The notes beneath the pieces were generated by a model. That model saw nothing but the letters and a program-made list of their open reading frames with translations, was not told where the DNA came from and ran no database searches. From the NCBI GenBank assembly GCA_023667765.1, contig JAMOZS010000026.1, forward strand, positions 1 through 36,554: a stretch of DNA of 36,554 nt, given 5' to 3'. The stretch is from Roseburia sp. Lineage in GTDB: Bacteria > Bacillota > Clostridia > Lachnospirales > Lachnospiraceae. Every line of letters starts with the position of its first letter. The stretch's first letter is position 1. A program made the translations under genes and the position numbers. This document shows positions 1 to 6,345 of this stretch, one piece after another.

Positions 1-1
1 G

Positions 2-67
2 ACGGATAGAGAATATATCAGGGGCTATATAGAGTATTTCCGAAGCATCGGTTATTTGAAGGTATGA
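2..67 (+). CDS. C-terminal end of an unidentified protein (partial)
   Basis: An open frame enters from the left edge and ends at a TGA at 65-67. It gives a 21-residue tail ending in YIRGYIEYFRSIGYLKV. The tail is amphipathic with tyrosine and arginine and looks like normal coding sequence, but it is too short to identify. No strong terminator follows; a weak GAAAG/CTTTC stem near 73-93 with a later T run is the only candidate. The gene call rests on uninterrupted frame and composition alone. Confidence 0.4.
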   Translation, partial: TDREYIRGYIEYFRSIGYLKV

Positions 68-259
68 GAGGAAAGGTCATTCTTCTTTCTATCGTTTTTT
101 CCTGCTGGATTTATAAGCGTTAGGGAGGCTCTTGTACGCAGGACTGCGGATGCATATCTTCTGCGGCTTGCAATAAGAGCTTTCCCATAGTGTTTACAGA
201 AATGAATGTTAGTAAAGTGGAGCTTACTAAAAAAAGTGTGGAAAAACGTCATATTGTGA

Positions 260-288
260 TTGCTTGATAAGGAAAAGTGTGCTATGAT
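260..288 (+). promoter_or_regulatory. sigma-A promoter of the type I toxin mRNA
   Basis: TTGCTT at 260-265 and TATGAT at 283-288 are separated by exactly 17 bases. Transcription would start near 295, so the mRNA would begin GTGGGAAACCATAGAGCC. That is the very segment complementary to the 3' end of the same transcript. The 67-260 stretch upstream holds no gene I can support. Confidence 0.7.
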
Positions 289-296
289 TTGAACGT

Positions 297-558
297 GGGA
301 AACCATAGAGCCGGGCGGCTACCCCCCCTTTCGGAGGGGCTAACCCTCCAGACGAAAGAAAGGAGGGTGTTGTCAATGATGATTACATATTCTGATTTAG
401 TTCAGACTGGAATATTCATTGTTGCCCTGATTGGATTATGTTACACCATTTTCAGGGGAAAACGAAAATAGCCGCCACTATTCACAGTAGTGACGGCCGA
501 CGCTGTAAAGCGTTGAGTTAATTCACTGTTTGAGGGTAGCCGATTCTATGGCTTTCCC
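297..558 (+). other. complementary 5' and 3' ends of the toxin mRNA (predicted long-distance fold)
   Basis: The first bases of the predicted mRNA (297-324, GGGAAACCATAGAGCC then GGGCGGCTACCC) are nearly the reverse complement of the 3' segment 534-558 (GGGTAGCCGATTC then TATGGCTTTCCC). Matching blocks are GGGTAGCCG and TCTATGG-TTTCCC, with a small internal loop. Pairing would close the transcript and could mask the region around the Shine-Dalgarno sequence at 361-366. The hok and AapA families use this kind of 5'-3' interaction to keep full-length toxin mRNA untranslated; that comparison is inference. Confidence 0.6.
376..471 (+). CDS. putative holin-like type I toxin peptide (31 aa)
   Basis: The peptide reads MMITYSDLVQTGIFIVALIG, followed by LCYTIFRGKRK. 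A short polar N-terminus leads into one hydrophobic helix (about residues 10-25) and a strongly basic tail. This is the layout of the Firmicutes holin-like toxin family (TxpA/BsrG-like type I toxins), which act at the membrane. The start is placed at 376 because AGGAGG at 361-366 lies 9 bases upstream; the in-frame extension back to 277 would run through the promoter -10 and the structured 5' leader and has no ribosome binding site. The ORF is flanked by complementary mRNA ends and overlapped at its 3' side by a divergent antisense transcription unit, as expected for a type I toxin-antitoxin module. Toxicity itself is inferred, not seen. Confidence 0.75.
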   Translation: MMITYSDLVQTGIFIVALIGLCYTIFRGKRK

Positions 559-564
559 TTTTAT
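463..564 (-). ncRNA. antisense RNA antitoxin of the holin-like toxin locus
   Basis: A minus-strand transcript starting near 564 would run back across the 3' end of the toxin mRNA and its stop codon. It would carry a 5' stem-loop (558-534), a small AACGCT/AGCGTT hairpin near 500-517, and an intrinsic terminator: the stem at 497-471 (GCCGTCACTA pairing with TAGTGGCGGC), followed on the minus strand by TATTTTCGTTTT. The predicted size is about 100 bases. The overlap is at the 3' ends, as in txpA/RatA and bsrG/SR4. No open reading frame is needed or seen. Confidence 0.65.
534..562 (+). terminator. terminator-like hairpin at the 3' end of the toxin mRNA
   Basis: GGGTAGCC and GGCTTTCCC form a stem with one bulge around an eight-base loop and are followed by TTTTAT. 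The same arm also pairs with the 5' end of the mRNA, so two folds compete. Confidence 0.5.
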
Positions 565-570
565 GTCTAT

Positions 571-599
571 AATATAGCATATCCGGCAGCAGAGCGCAA
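571..599 (-). promoter_or_regulatory. promoter of the antisense antitoxin RNA
   Basis: Read on the minus strand, TTGCGC (599-594) and TATATT (576-571) are 17 bases apart. TGC directly precedes the -10 box, giving a partial extended -10. It points toward the toxin gene and places the start near 564. Confidence 0.55.
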
Positions 600-718
600 G
601 AGAAAAACTCATGTGTGAATCAACCTATTATAAAAGTAACTTTATTTTAGAATGAAAGCGGAAGAATATTTAAAACAAGTGCTAAATCTTTAAAAACGGG
701 TGAATTAGCAAATTTTTC

Positions 719-747
719 TTGTTATTTTTACCGGAATGTGATAGAGT
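719..747 (+). promoter_or_regulatory. promoter of tRNA-Ala
   Basis: TTGTTA (719-724) and TAGAGT (742-747) are separated by 17 bases. The predicted start near 754 is about 11 bases upstream of the mature tRNA 5' end. The stretch 603-718 upstream is AT-rich and shows nothing else. Confidence 0.5.
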
Positions 748-764
748 ACTAATGTACAGGCCTT

Positions 765-837
<73 letters not shown>

Positions 838-846
838 TGAAGATGA

Positions 847-876
847 AAAGCTCCGACAGCAGTCGGAGCTTTTTTA
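847..876 (+). terminator. intrinsic terminator after tRNA-Ala
   Basis: AAAGCTCCGAC (847-857) pairs perfectly with GTCGGAGCTTT (862-872) around a four-base loop, followed by a T tract. It ends the tRNA transcript. Confidence 0.9.
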
Positions 877-882
877 TGCACA

Positions 883-1067
883 GGCCCGCATATGGAATTT
901 TGTTGCTTCGCAATATGCGGGCCGCGTGCGAGTAGGGAGAAAATCTCCCCTACTCGATTATCATAGGAAATACGGTGTTACTGTGAAGCGATAAAGTATA
1001 TGAATTTCCTATGATATAAAAAATAGGATGCGCACTTGTGCGAAGGGAAATATGCCGCCAAAGCGGC
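883..1067. repeat. stack of five consecutive stem-loops between tRNA-Ala and sbcD
   Basis: The spacer between the tRNA terminator and sbcD is almost entirely inverted repeats. GGCCCGCATAT (883-893) matches ATATGCGGGCC (913-923). GAGTAGGGAGA (930-940) pairs with TCTCCCCTACTC (944-955, one bulge). TATCATAGGAAAT (959-971) matches ATTTCCTATGATA (1004-1016), 13 perfect pairs around a 32-base loop. CGCAC/GTGCG lies at 1031-1042 and GCCGC/GCGGC at 1054-1067. No credible ORF lies here. It could be a repeated palindromic element, a structured RNA, or a folded leader of sbcDC; the window does not decide. Confidence 0.6.
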
Positions 1068-1082
1068 AGAATGAGAGGACTT

Positions 1083-2237
1083 ATGAAGATTATGCATACG
1101 GCTGATTTGCATATCGGCAAAAAGTTGTTTGAACATTCTCTGATGGAGGATCAGAAATATATCCTGGGGCAGATGACGGAACTTGCGATTTCGGAGCAGG
1201 TGGATGCGGTGGTAATAGCGGGTGATGTCTATGACAGGCCGATTCCGTCTACGGAAGCGGTGGAGGCGCTGGATGCCTTTCTGACCGGGCTGATTCAGAA
1301 GGGGATTCAGGTGTTTTTAATAAGCGGTAATCATGATTCACCGGAGCGGGTGGCCTTTGCGGAACAGATTCTGGAAAAGCAGGGATTATATATAGCAGGA
1401 AATTATGAAGGGGGTTTGAAGCAGGTGGTACTGGAGGACGAGCATGGCCCCATCCATTTTGTTTTAATGCCCTTTGTAAAGCCGGCGGTCACAGGGTGCG
1501 GTACCCTTTCGGAGGCGGTGGAGGAGATGCTGGGACATTGTCCTATGACCTTTGATTTGGGGCGGCGTTATGTGCTGGTGGCCCATTATTTTGTCACGGG
1601 AGAGGGGGGAGAACTGCCGGAGCTTTCTGATTTTGAGACGGATGTAAACGTGGGAGGGCTGGATAGTGTGCCGGCGGCATATTTTAGAGGCTTTTGCTAT
1701 ACGGCGCTGGGGCATCTTCACAGGCCGCAGCAGGTAGGCCGGGGGCAGGTATACTATGCGGGTTCGCCACTGAAATATTCTTTCAGTGAAGCCAATACGG
1801 ATAAATCTGTAAATATTGTGGAGCTGGGCCGTTTCGAGGTGTCGGTGCGCCGGGTGCCCTTAAAGCCTATGAGGGAGCTTCGCTGTGTGAAGGGGCGATT
1901 GTCGGAATTAATCAGCGAGGAGGTTCGGGCGCTGCAGGGGGAGGGCAGAGAGGATTATTTACAGGTGACTCTGACAGATACGGAGGAGCTGATAGACCCC
2001 ATGAGTACCTTACGGAGCGTCTATCCCAATGTGCTGAATCTCCAGTTCCAGCGGCGGGAGCAGGAGACAGGCAGGGTATCCGAAGGAGGACTTTCTTTGG
2101 AAAGAAAGGAAATCGGGCAGCTGTTTGGGGAGTTTTATGAGCTGTTAAGGGGGGAGCCTCTGGATGAGAACAGGCAGGAGATTGTCAGAGAGGCCGCAAG
2201 GCTGGCGAAAGCGGAGCCGGAGGAGGAGCCGGGATGA
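1083..2237 (+). CDS. sbcD: exonuclease subunit SbcD
   Basis: This is the nuclease subunit of the SbcCD (Mre11-Rad50 type) complex, which opens DNA hairpins and trims blocked double-strand ends with Mn2+. Metal-binding motifs appear in order: D8 and H10 in MHTADLHIGK, D48 in AGDVYD, N83/H84 in SGNHDS, then AHYFV and GHLH further on. The length is 384 residues, normal for the family. The start is set at 1083 (MKIMHTADLHIG), five bases after AGAGG; the upstream in-frame codons run into the stem-loop stack. The stop overlaps the sbcC start by four bases (ATGA), implying translational coupling. No terminator separates the two genes. Confidence 0.95.
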   Translation: MKIMHTADLHIGKKLFEHSLMEDQKYILGQMTELAISEQVDAVVIAGDVYDRPIPSTEAVEALDAFLTGLIQKGIQVFLISGNHDSPERVAFAEQILEKQGLYIAGNYEGGLKQVVLEDEHGPIHFVLMPFVKPAVTGCGTLSEAVEEMLGHCPMTFDLGRRYVLVAHYFVTGEGGELPELSDFETDVNVGGLDSVPAAYFRGFCYTALGHLHRPQQVGRGQVYYAGSPLKYSFSEANTDKSVNIVELGRFEVSVRRVPLKPMRELRCVKGRLSELISEEVRALQGEGREDYLQVTLTDTEELIDPMSTLRSVYPNVLNLQFQRREQETGRVSEGGLSLERKEIGQLFGEFYELLRGEPLDENRQEIVREAARLAKAEPEEEPG

Positions 2238-4939
2238 GACCGAAGAGATTGATTCTATGCGCATGGGGGCCTTATCGGGGAAGGCAGGAGATAGATTTTA
2301 CCGGTTTTGAGGATAAGGGGATCTTTTTAATCTCCGGAGCTACCGGCGCAGGAAAGACGACGATTTTTGATGCGATAACATATGCGCTGTACGGGGCCTT
2401 AAGCGGTGAGAGCAGGGATAAGGAGCGAGGCAGCGTGCGCAGCGATTTTGCCACGCCGAAAGAGGCTACCTTTGTGGAGCTATTGATGGAGCATGGGGGG
2501 AAAGAATACAGGATTATCAGGAATCCGGAATATCTGCGTCCAAAGAAGCGGGGGAAGGGAAAAGACAGTGTTTCTGAGGACGGAGGGAATGCAGGGAAAA
2601 AGGCTTCCGTGATACTTACAAAGGAAAAGGAGAATGCTGTTTTGTATGCCCCGGAGGGCAGGGTAATAGAAGGAGTGAGGGAGGTGAATGCCGCCCTGCT
2701 GGAGCTGTTGGCGTTGGATTATCAGCAGTTTAAGAAGATATCCATGATTGCCCAGGGGGAGTTTGCCAGAATGTTGGTGGCGTCCCCCAGAGAAAAAACG
2801 GCAATTTTCAGAGAAATCTTTGGAACGGGGGTCTGTGAGCGCTTTACCCGGGAACTGGGCATACGGGCAAGGGCTTTAGGGACGCAGGTAAACGCTCATA
2901 AGGCCAGACTGGAGGAGGATATACGCCAGTTAGCCAAAGGAATGGAAAAGGGGCTTTGGCCCCGGGAGACGGAGGAAGAGCTGGGAGCCTGCATTGTAGA
3001 GGAATATTGGGATTATGAGAGGATTTCCCGATGCCTTTTGCAGATGGAGAAGCAGGCAAAGGAGCAGGGCAGGCGTCAGGAACTGGCCTTTAAAGAATGG
3101 GATGTGTCTATGGAAAAGCTGAGCGCAGAGCTGCAAAGGCAGAGGGAGGTTCATGAGAGGCTTGTCCAATATGCCGAAGCAAGACAGGAGGAGGAGCGCC
3201 TGTCCGGTATGCTGGATATTTATCAGGAGAAGGAGAACCGTTATAAGCTGGCGTTGAGGGCTGCGCGGGTGGAGGGAAGCTGGGTGGAAAAGGAGCAGGT
3301 TGAAGCCCAGCTGAAAAAAAGGCTTGAGATTCTGGAGACGGCGGTTAAAGACAGGCAGGAGCTGGAGCAGGAGAAGGAGGAGCTGACCCGGGTGACAGCT
3401 CTGGCGGACAGAATATCCGGGCTTCTGCTTTTGGCTAAGGAGAGGCAGGCACTGGAGGAGGAGCATAAGGAGCTTACAGAGGAGTTAAAGGAGCTGGATA
3501 GGGATTTCTCACAGGGGCAGCAGGAATACCTGGAACAGGAGAGGCTTTATCAGGTGCATAAAGCTGCGTACGAGAAGGAGGAGCATAAGCGTAAGCTGGC
3601 GGCCATCGGTCTGGCGGCAGAGCTTTTGCGGGAGGGGGAGCCCTGTCCGGTCTGCGGCTCCCTGCTCCATCCTGCGCCCGCCCGGATTCAGGAAAAGCCT
3701 CTGTCGGAGGAAGAGCTGCAGAAGAAAAAGCGAGGGCTTTTGCAGGAGGAGAAGGCGTTGCAGAGCCTTCATAGCAGTACGATTGAAAAAAAGACACAGC
3801 TGGAGTTAAAGCAGTCTCAGAGGGCGAAGCTTTGGGAGGAGTTTGAGGACAGGAAGGCGAGGCTTTTACAGGAGGAGCATCCCCTGTGCCTTTTGTATTT
3901 ACAGATGCCGGTTTTAGAGGCCTCGGAAAAGCTAAAGGCACAGTGTGCGAGAGCCCAGGAATTGGAGGGGCTGCTGGGGGAGAAAAGACAGCAGGAGTAT
4001 CTTACATCAGAAGAGGTCAGGCAGCTGAAAGAGGAGCATAAGCTATTGCAGGAGAAGCTGGATAGAGAGCTGAGAGAGCAGGGCTTTGGGGACGACGAGG
4101 CCTATCGGGCGGCAAAGCTTGGAGCGAAAGAATGTGAAAGCCTGCAAAGAGAAATGATGGATTACTCCAACCGAGTCAGCGCCAATAGGGAATTATGCGC
4201 CCATTTAAAGGAAAGCTGTCAGGATGAGGAGCCGGCGGATTTAGAGGAGCTTCAGAACCGACTGGAGGAGCAGAGGGAGCGGAGGGCCGAATGCATGGAG
4301 AGACAGCGTCTGTGGGACAGACAGTTGGCCGAGGTGAGGAAGCTGCGCCGTATGATGAAGGAGAGGCTTGCGGCTATAGAGGCGGACAGTGGGACGTATG
4401 GTTATGTGAAGGATTTGGAGAATATGGCAAACGGCAATAATTCCCGCAGACTGGTATTTGAGCAATATGTGCTGGCAGGATATTTTGAGGAAATCTTAAG
4501 GGCGGCGAACCTGCGCTTTGGGAAAATGACTGCCGGGCGCTATGAAATGTCCCGGGCGGGAGAGGTATCCGACGGCAGAACCAAGGATAGTCTGGAGATT
4601 CAGATTATGGATTATTATACCGGTAAATATCGTTCGGTGCGTACCTTGTCCGGGGGAGAGTCTTTTAAAGCGTCTCTGTGCCTGGCTCTGGGAATGAGCG
4701 ATGTGATTCAGGCTGCAAACGGCGGTATCCGGGTGGATACGCTGTTTGTGGACGAGGGCTTTGGGGCGCTGGACGAGGAGAGCCTGGACCAGGCCTGTGA
4801 CGCCCTGATGGGATTGGTGGAGAGCAATCGTCTGATTGGAATTATTTCCCATGTGCCTCAGCTGCGGGAACGTATTGATAAACAGTTGTTGATAGAAAAA
4901 ACCAGTAGTGGAAGTTTTATCAGAGATGGTGTATACTAA
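2234..4939 (+). CDS. sbcC: exonuclease subunit SbcC (Rad50-like ATPase)
   Basis: This SMC-like ATPase partners SbcD. The N-terminal Walker A is GATGAGKTT (residues 35-43) in a Rad50-type start (FLISGATGAGKTTIFDAITY). Two long Glu/Lys/Arg/Leu-rich coiled-coil arms (about residues 180-460 and 490-730) flank a zinc hook, CPVC at C471 and C474, which dimerises two molecules. The C-terminal lobe carries the ABC signature LSGGESFKASL, a Walker B LFVDEGFGALDEES and an H-loop (ISHVPQLRERI). At 901 residues it is a little shorter than the E. coli protein, within the Clostridial range. It starts in the ATGA overlap with sbcD. Purine-rich coding of the coils produces long spurious minus-strand ORFs. Confidence 0.95.
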   Translation: MRPKRLILCAWGPYRGRQEIDFTGFEDKGIFLISGATGAGKTTIFDAITYALYGALSGESRDKERGSVRSDFATPKEATFVELLMEHGGKEYRIIRNPEYLRPKKRGKGKDSVSEDGGNAGKKASVILTKEKENAVLYAPEGRVIEGVREVNAALLELLALDYQQFKKISMIAQGEFARMLVASPREKTAIFREIFGTGVCERFTRELGIRARALGTQVNAHKARLEEDIRQLAKGMEKGLWPRETEEELGACIVEEYWDYERISRCLLQMEKQAKEQGRRQELAFKEWDVSMEKLSAELQRQREVHERLVQYAEARQEEERLSGMLDIYQEKENRYKLALRAARVEGSWVEKEQVEAQLKKRLEILETAVKDRQELEQEKEELTRVTALADRISGLLLLAKERQALEEEHKELTEELKELDRDFSQGQQEYLEQERLYQVHKAAYEKEEHKRKLAAIGLAAELLREGEPCPVCGSLLHPAPARIQEKPLSEEELQKKKRGLLQEEKALQSLHSSTIEKKTQLELKQSQRAKLWEEFEDRKARLLQEEHPLCLLYLQMPVLEASEKLKAQCARAQELEGLLGEKRQQEYLTSEEVRQLKEEHKLLQEKLDRELREQGFGDDEAYRAAKLGAKECESLQREMMDYSNRVSANRELCAHLKESCQDEEPADLEELQNRLEEQRERRAECMERQRLWDRQLAEVRKLRRMMKERLAAIEADSGTYGYVKDLENMANGNNSRRLVFEQYVLAGYFEEILRAANLRFGKMTAGRYEMSRAGEVSDGRTKDSLEIQIMDYYTGKYRSVRTLSGGESFKASLCLALGMSDVIQAANGGIRVDTLFVDEGFGALDEESLDQACDALMGLVESNRLIGIISHVPQLRERIDKQLLIEKTSSGSFIRDGVY

Positions 4940-5045
4940 GGAAGAACTGATGAAAGCAGCTATTCCTTAGAGCCTCCGGCGGATGTACACGGATGGCATA
5001 CAGGGCTGGCAATAGGGCTAAGATTTGAATTTTTAAGGATGATGA

Positions 5046-6134
5046 ATGAAGCGTATGAAATATATTTTAAGAGTGGCGAAGCGGCTGCTTCTGACGGGAT
5101 TGCTTGCGGCGGCGATATTCGGTATTTCGGCCTGCAACAGGGAGGAAGGCGGCACAAGAGTCATTTTTACCTCAGGTCCCGGAAAGGATGAGGTATTCCG
5201 TATCGGCGACGAGGTGTGCAATGTGCCGGAGCTGATGATATATCTTACCACGACCCAGAATCAATATGAAAGCGTTTACGGGGAGGAAATCTGGAACACT
5301 TCGTTGAACGGTGTGACCTTGGAGGAGAATGTAAAGGAAACGGTATTGGAGAAGGCGGCGCAGATAAAGACCATGTATCTTCTGGCGAAGGATAAGGGGA
5401 TTACTCTGGATGCAGCTGAGGAGGAGAAGATATCCCAGGCGGCAGGAGAGTATATGCAGGGCCTTAGCGAGAAGGAGCAGGAGCTTTTACAGGCAGACAG
5501 AGAGCTGATAGAGAAGCTTTATCGGGAATATGCTATGGCCAACAAGGTCTATAAAGAGATTATCCGGGATATCAATCCCGAAATCAGCGACGACGAGGCC
5601 CGGACGATTACGGTGCAGCATATTTTGTTTCGCACTTACAGCCGTGACGGAAGCGGCGTTCGTGTGGCGTTTGAGGGGGATGCAAAGCAGGCGGTCTATA
5701 AAAAAGCGCTTCAGATACGGGAACTGGCGGTAGACGGGGAGCATGATTTCTCGGAGCTTGCGTCCCGCTACAGTGAGGATACCGTGATTACCTATTCCTT
5801 TGGCAAAGGCGAGATGGACGAGGCCTTTGAGGAAGCGGCATTTATGCTGGAGACAGATGAAATCAGTCCGGTGATAGAAAGTGAAAGCGGGTATCATATC
5901 ATTAAATGTCTGAATACCTTTAACAGGGAGGAAACGGATACCAATAAGTTAAAGATAGTGGAAGAGAGGCGAAATGAGGCCTTTGGCAGAGAATATGACG
6001 AATTTGTAAAAAATCTGGCCCGTAGATTGAATGATGAGGTATGGGACGGGATAACTTTGTTTCGGGATAAGGAAGTGACTACACAGAATTTTTTTACGAT
6101 TTACGATCAATATTTCAGGACCAATACGCTGTAG
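5046..6134 (+). CDS. PpiC-type peptidyl-prolyl isomerase lipoprotein (PrsA-like foldase)
   Basis: This is an extracytoplasmic foldase. A basic start, the hydrophobic stretch LLLTGLLAAAIFG and the lipobox ISAC (Cys about residue 30) predict a lipoprotein signal. A SurA/PrsA-like helical region follows (about 50-180). The parvulin domain (about 190-290) runs from VQHILF through FSELASRYSED to SESGYHIIKCL; the usual glycine-rich GGDLG segment is replaced by YSFGKGEMDEAFE. AAGGAT lies seven bases before the ATG. The gene stands alone, about 100 bases after sbcC. It differs from a canonical PrsA in the parvulin loop, so isomerase activity is uncertain while a chaperone role is plausible. Confidence 0.8.
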   Translation: MKRMKYILRVAKRLLLTGLLAAAIFGISACNREEGGTRVIFTSGPGKDEVFRIGDEVCNVPELMIYLTTTQNQYESVYGEEIWNTSLNGVTLEENVKETVLEKAAQIKTMYLLAKDKGITLDAAEEEKISQAAGEYMQGLSEKEQELLQADRELIEKLYREYAMANKVYKEIIRDINPEISDDEARTITVQHILFRTYSRDGSGVRVAFEGDAKQAVYKKALQIRELAVDGEHDFSELASRYSEDTVITYSFGKGEMDEAFEEAAFMLETDEISPVIESESGYHIIKCLNTFNREETDTNKLKIVEERRNEAFGREYDEFVKNLARRLNDEVWDGITLFRDKEVTTQNFFTIYDQYFRTNTL

Positions 6135-6135
6135 C

Positions 6136-6159
6136 GCCAGGAATGTCTATCCTGGGTTT
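6136..6159 (+). terminator. weak terminator-like hairpin after the foldase gene
   Basis: CCAGGA (6137-6142) pairs with TCCTGG (6150-6155) around a seven-base loop, but only GTTTAG follows. It is a modest candidate. Confidence 0.3.
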
Positions 6160-6214
6160 AGAAAAATTTTAGAAATCGGGGAACCCTTGTAAAATCGGGG
6201 TTTACAGAGAATTA

Positions 6215-6241
6215 TTAGCACTCATATTAAATGAGTGCTAA
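6215..6241. promoter_or_regulatory. CIRCE operator (HrcA binding site)
   Basis: TTAGCACTC-N9-GAGTGCTAA is a perfect match to the CIRCE inverted repeat, the target of the heat-shock repressor HrcA. It ends seven bases before the -35 box of the nearest promoter to htpG and 105 bases before the htpG start. It implies class I heat-shock control of htpG. A second possible promoter (TTTACA about 6201-6206 with a weak -10 inside the CIRCE) would place the operator over a core promoter element. Confidence 0.93.
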
Positions 6242-6248
6242 TTTTGCC

Positions 6249-6277
6249 TTGACATTTATTTTTTGCCGTTTTAAACT
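6249..6277 (+). promoter_or_regulatory. sigma-A promoter of htpG
   Basis: Consensus TTGACA (6249-6254) lies 17 bases from TAAACT (6272-6277). The predicted start near 6284 gives a leader of about 60 bases. The -10 box is imperfect. Confidence 0.65.
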
Positions 6278-6345
6278 CATATTTATGAGAGACAGATACC
6301 TGATTTTGTCAGGCAAAACGAATAGAAGAAAGGGATGTGATAAAG

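Noticed and set aside
277..471. 64-residue version of the toxin ORF
   Set aside because: Its start overlaps the promoter -10 and it would translate the structured leader; the strong Shine-Dalgarno at 361 points to 376.
883..1067. CRISPR array or attachment site next to the tRNA
   Set aside because: The repeats are inverted, unequal and not regularly spaced; no duplication of the tRNA 3' end and no integrase gene are present.
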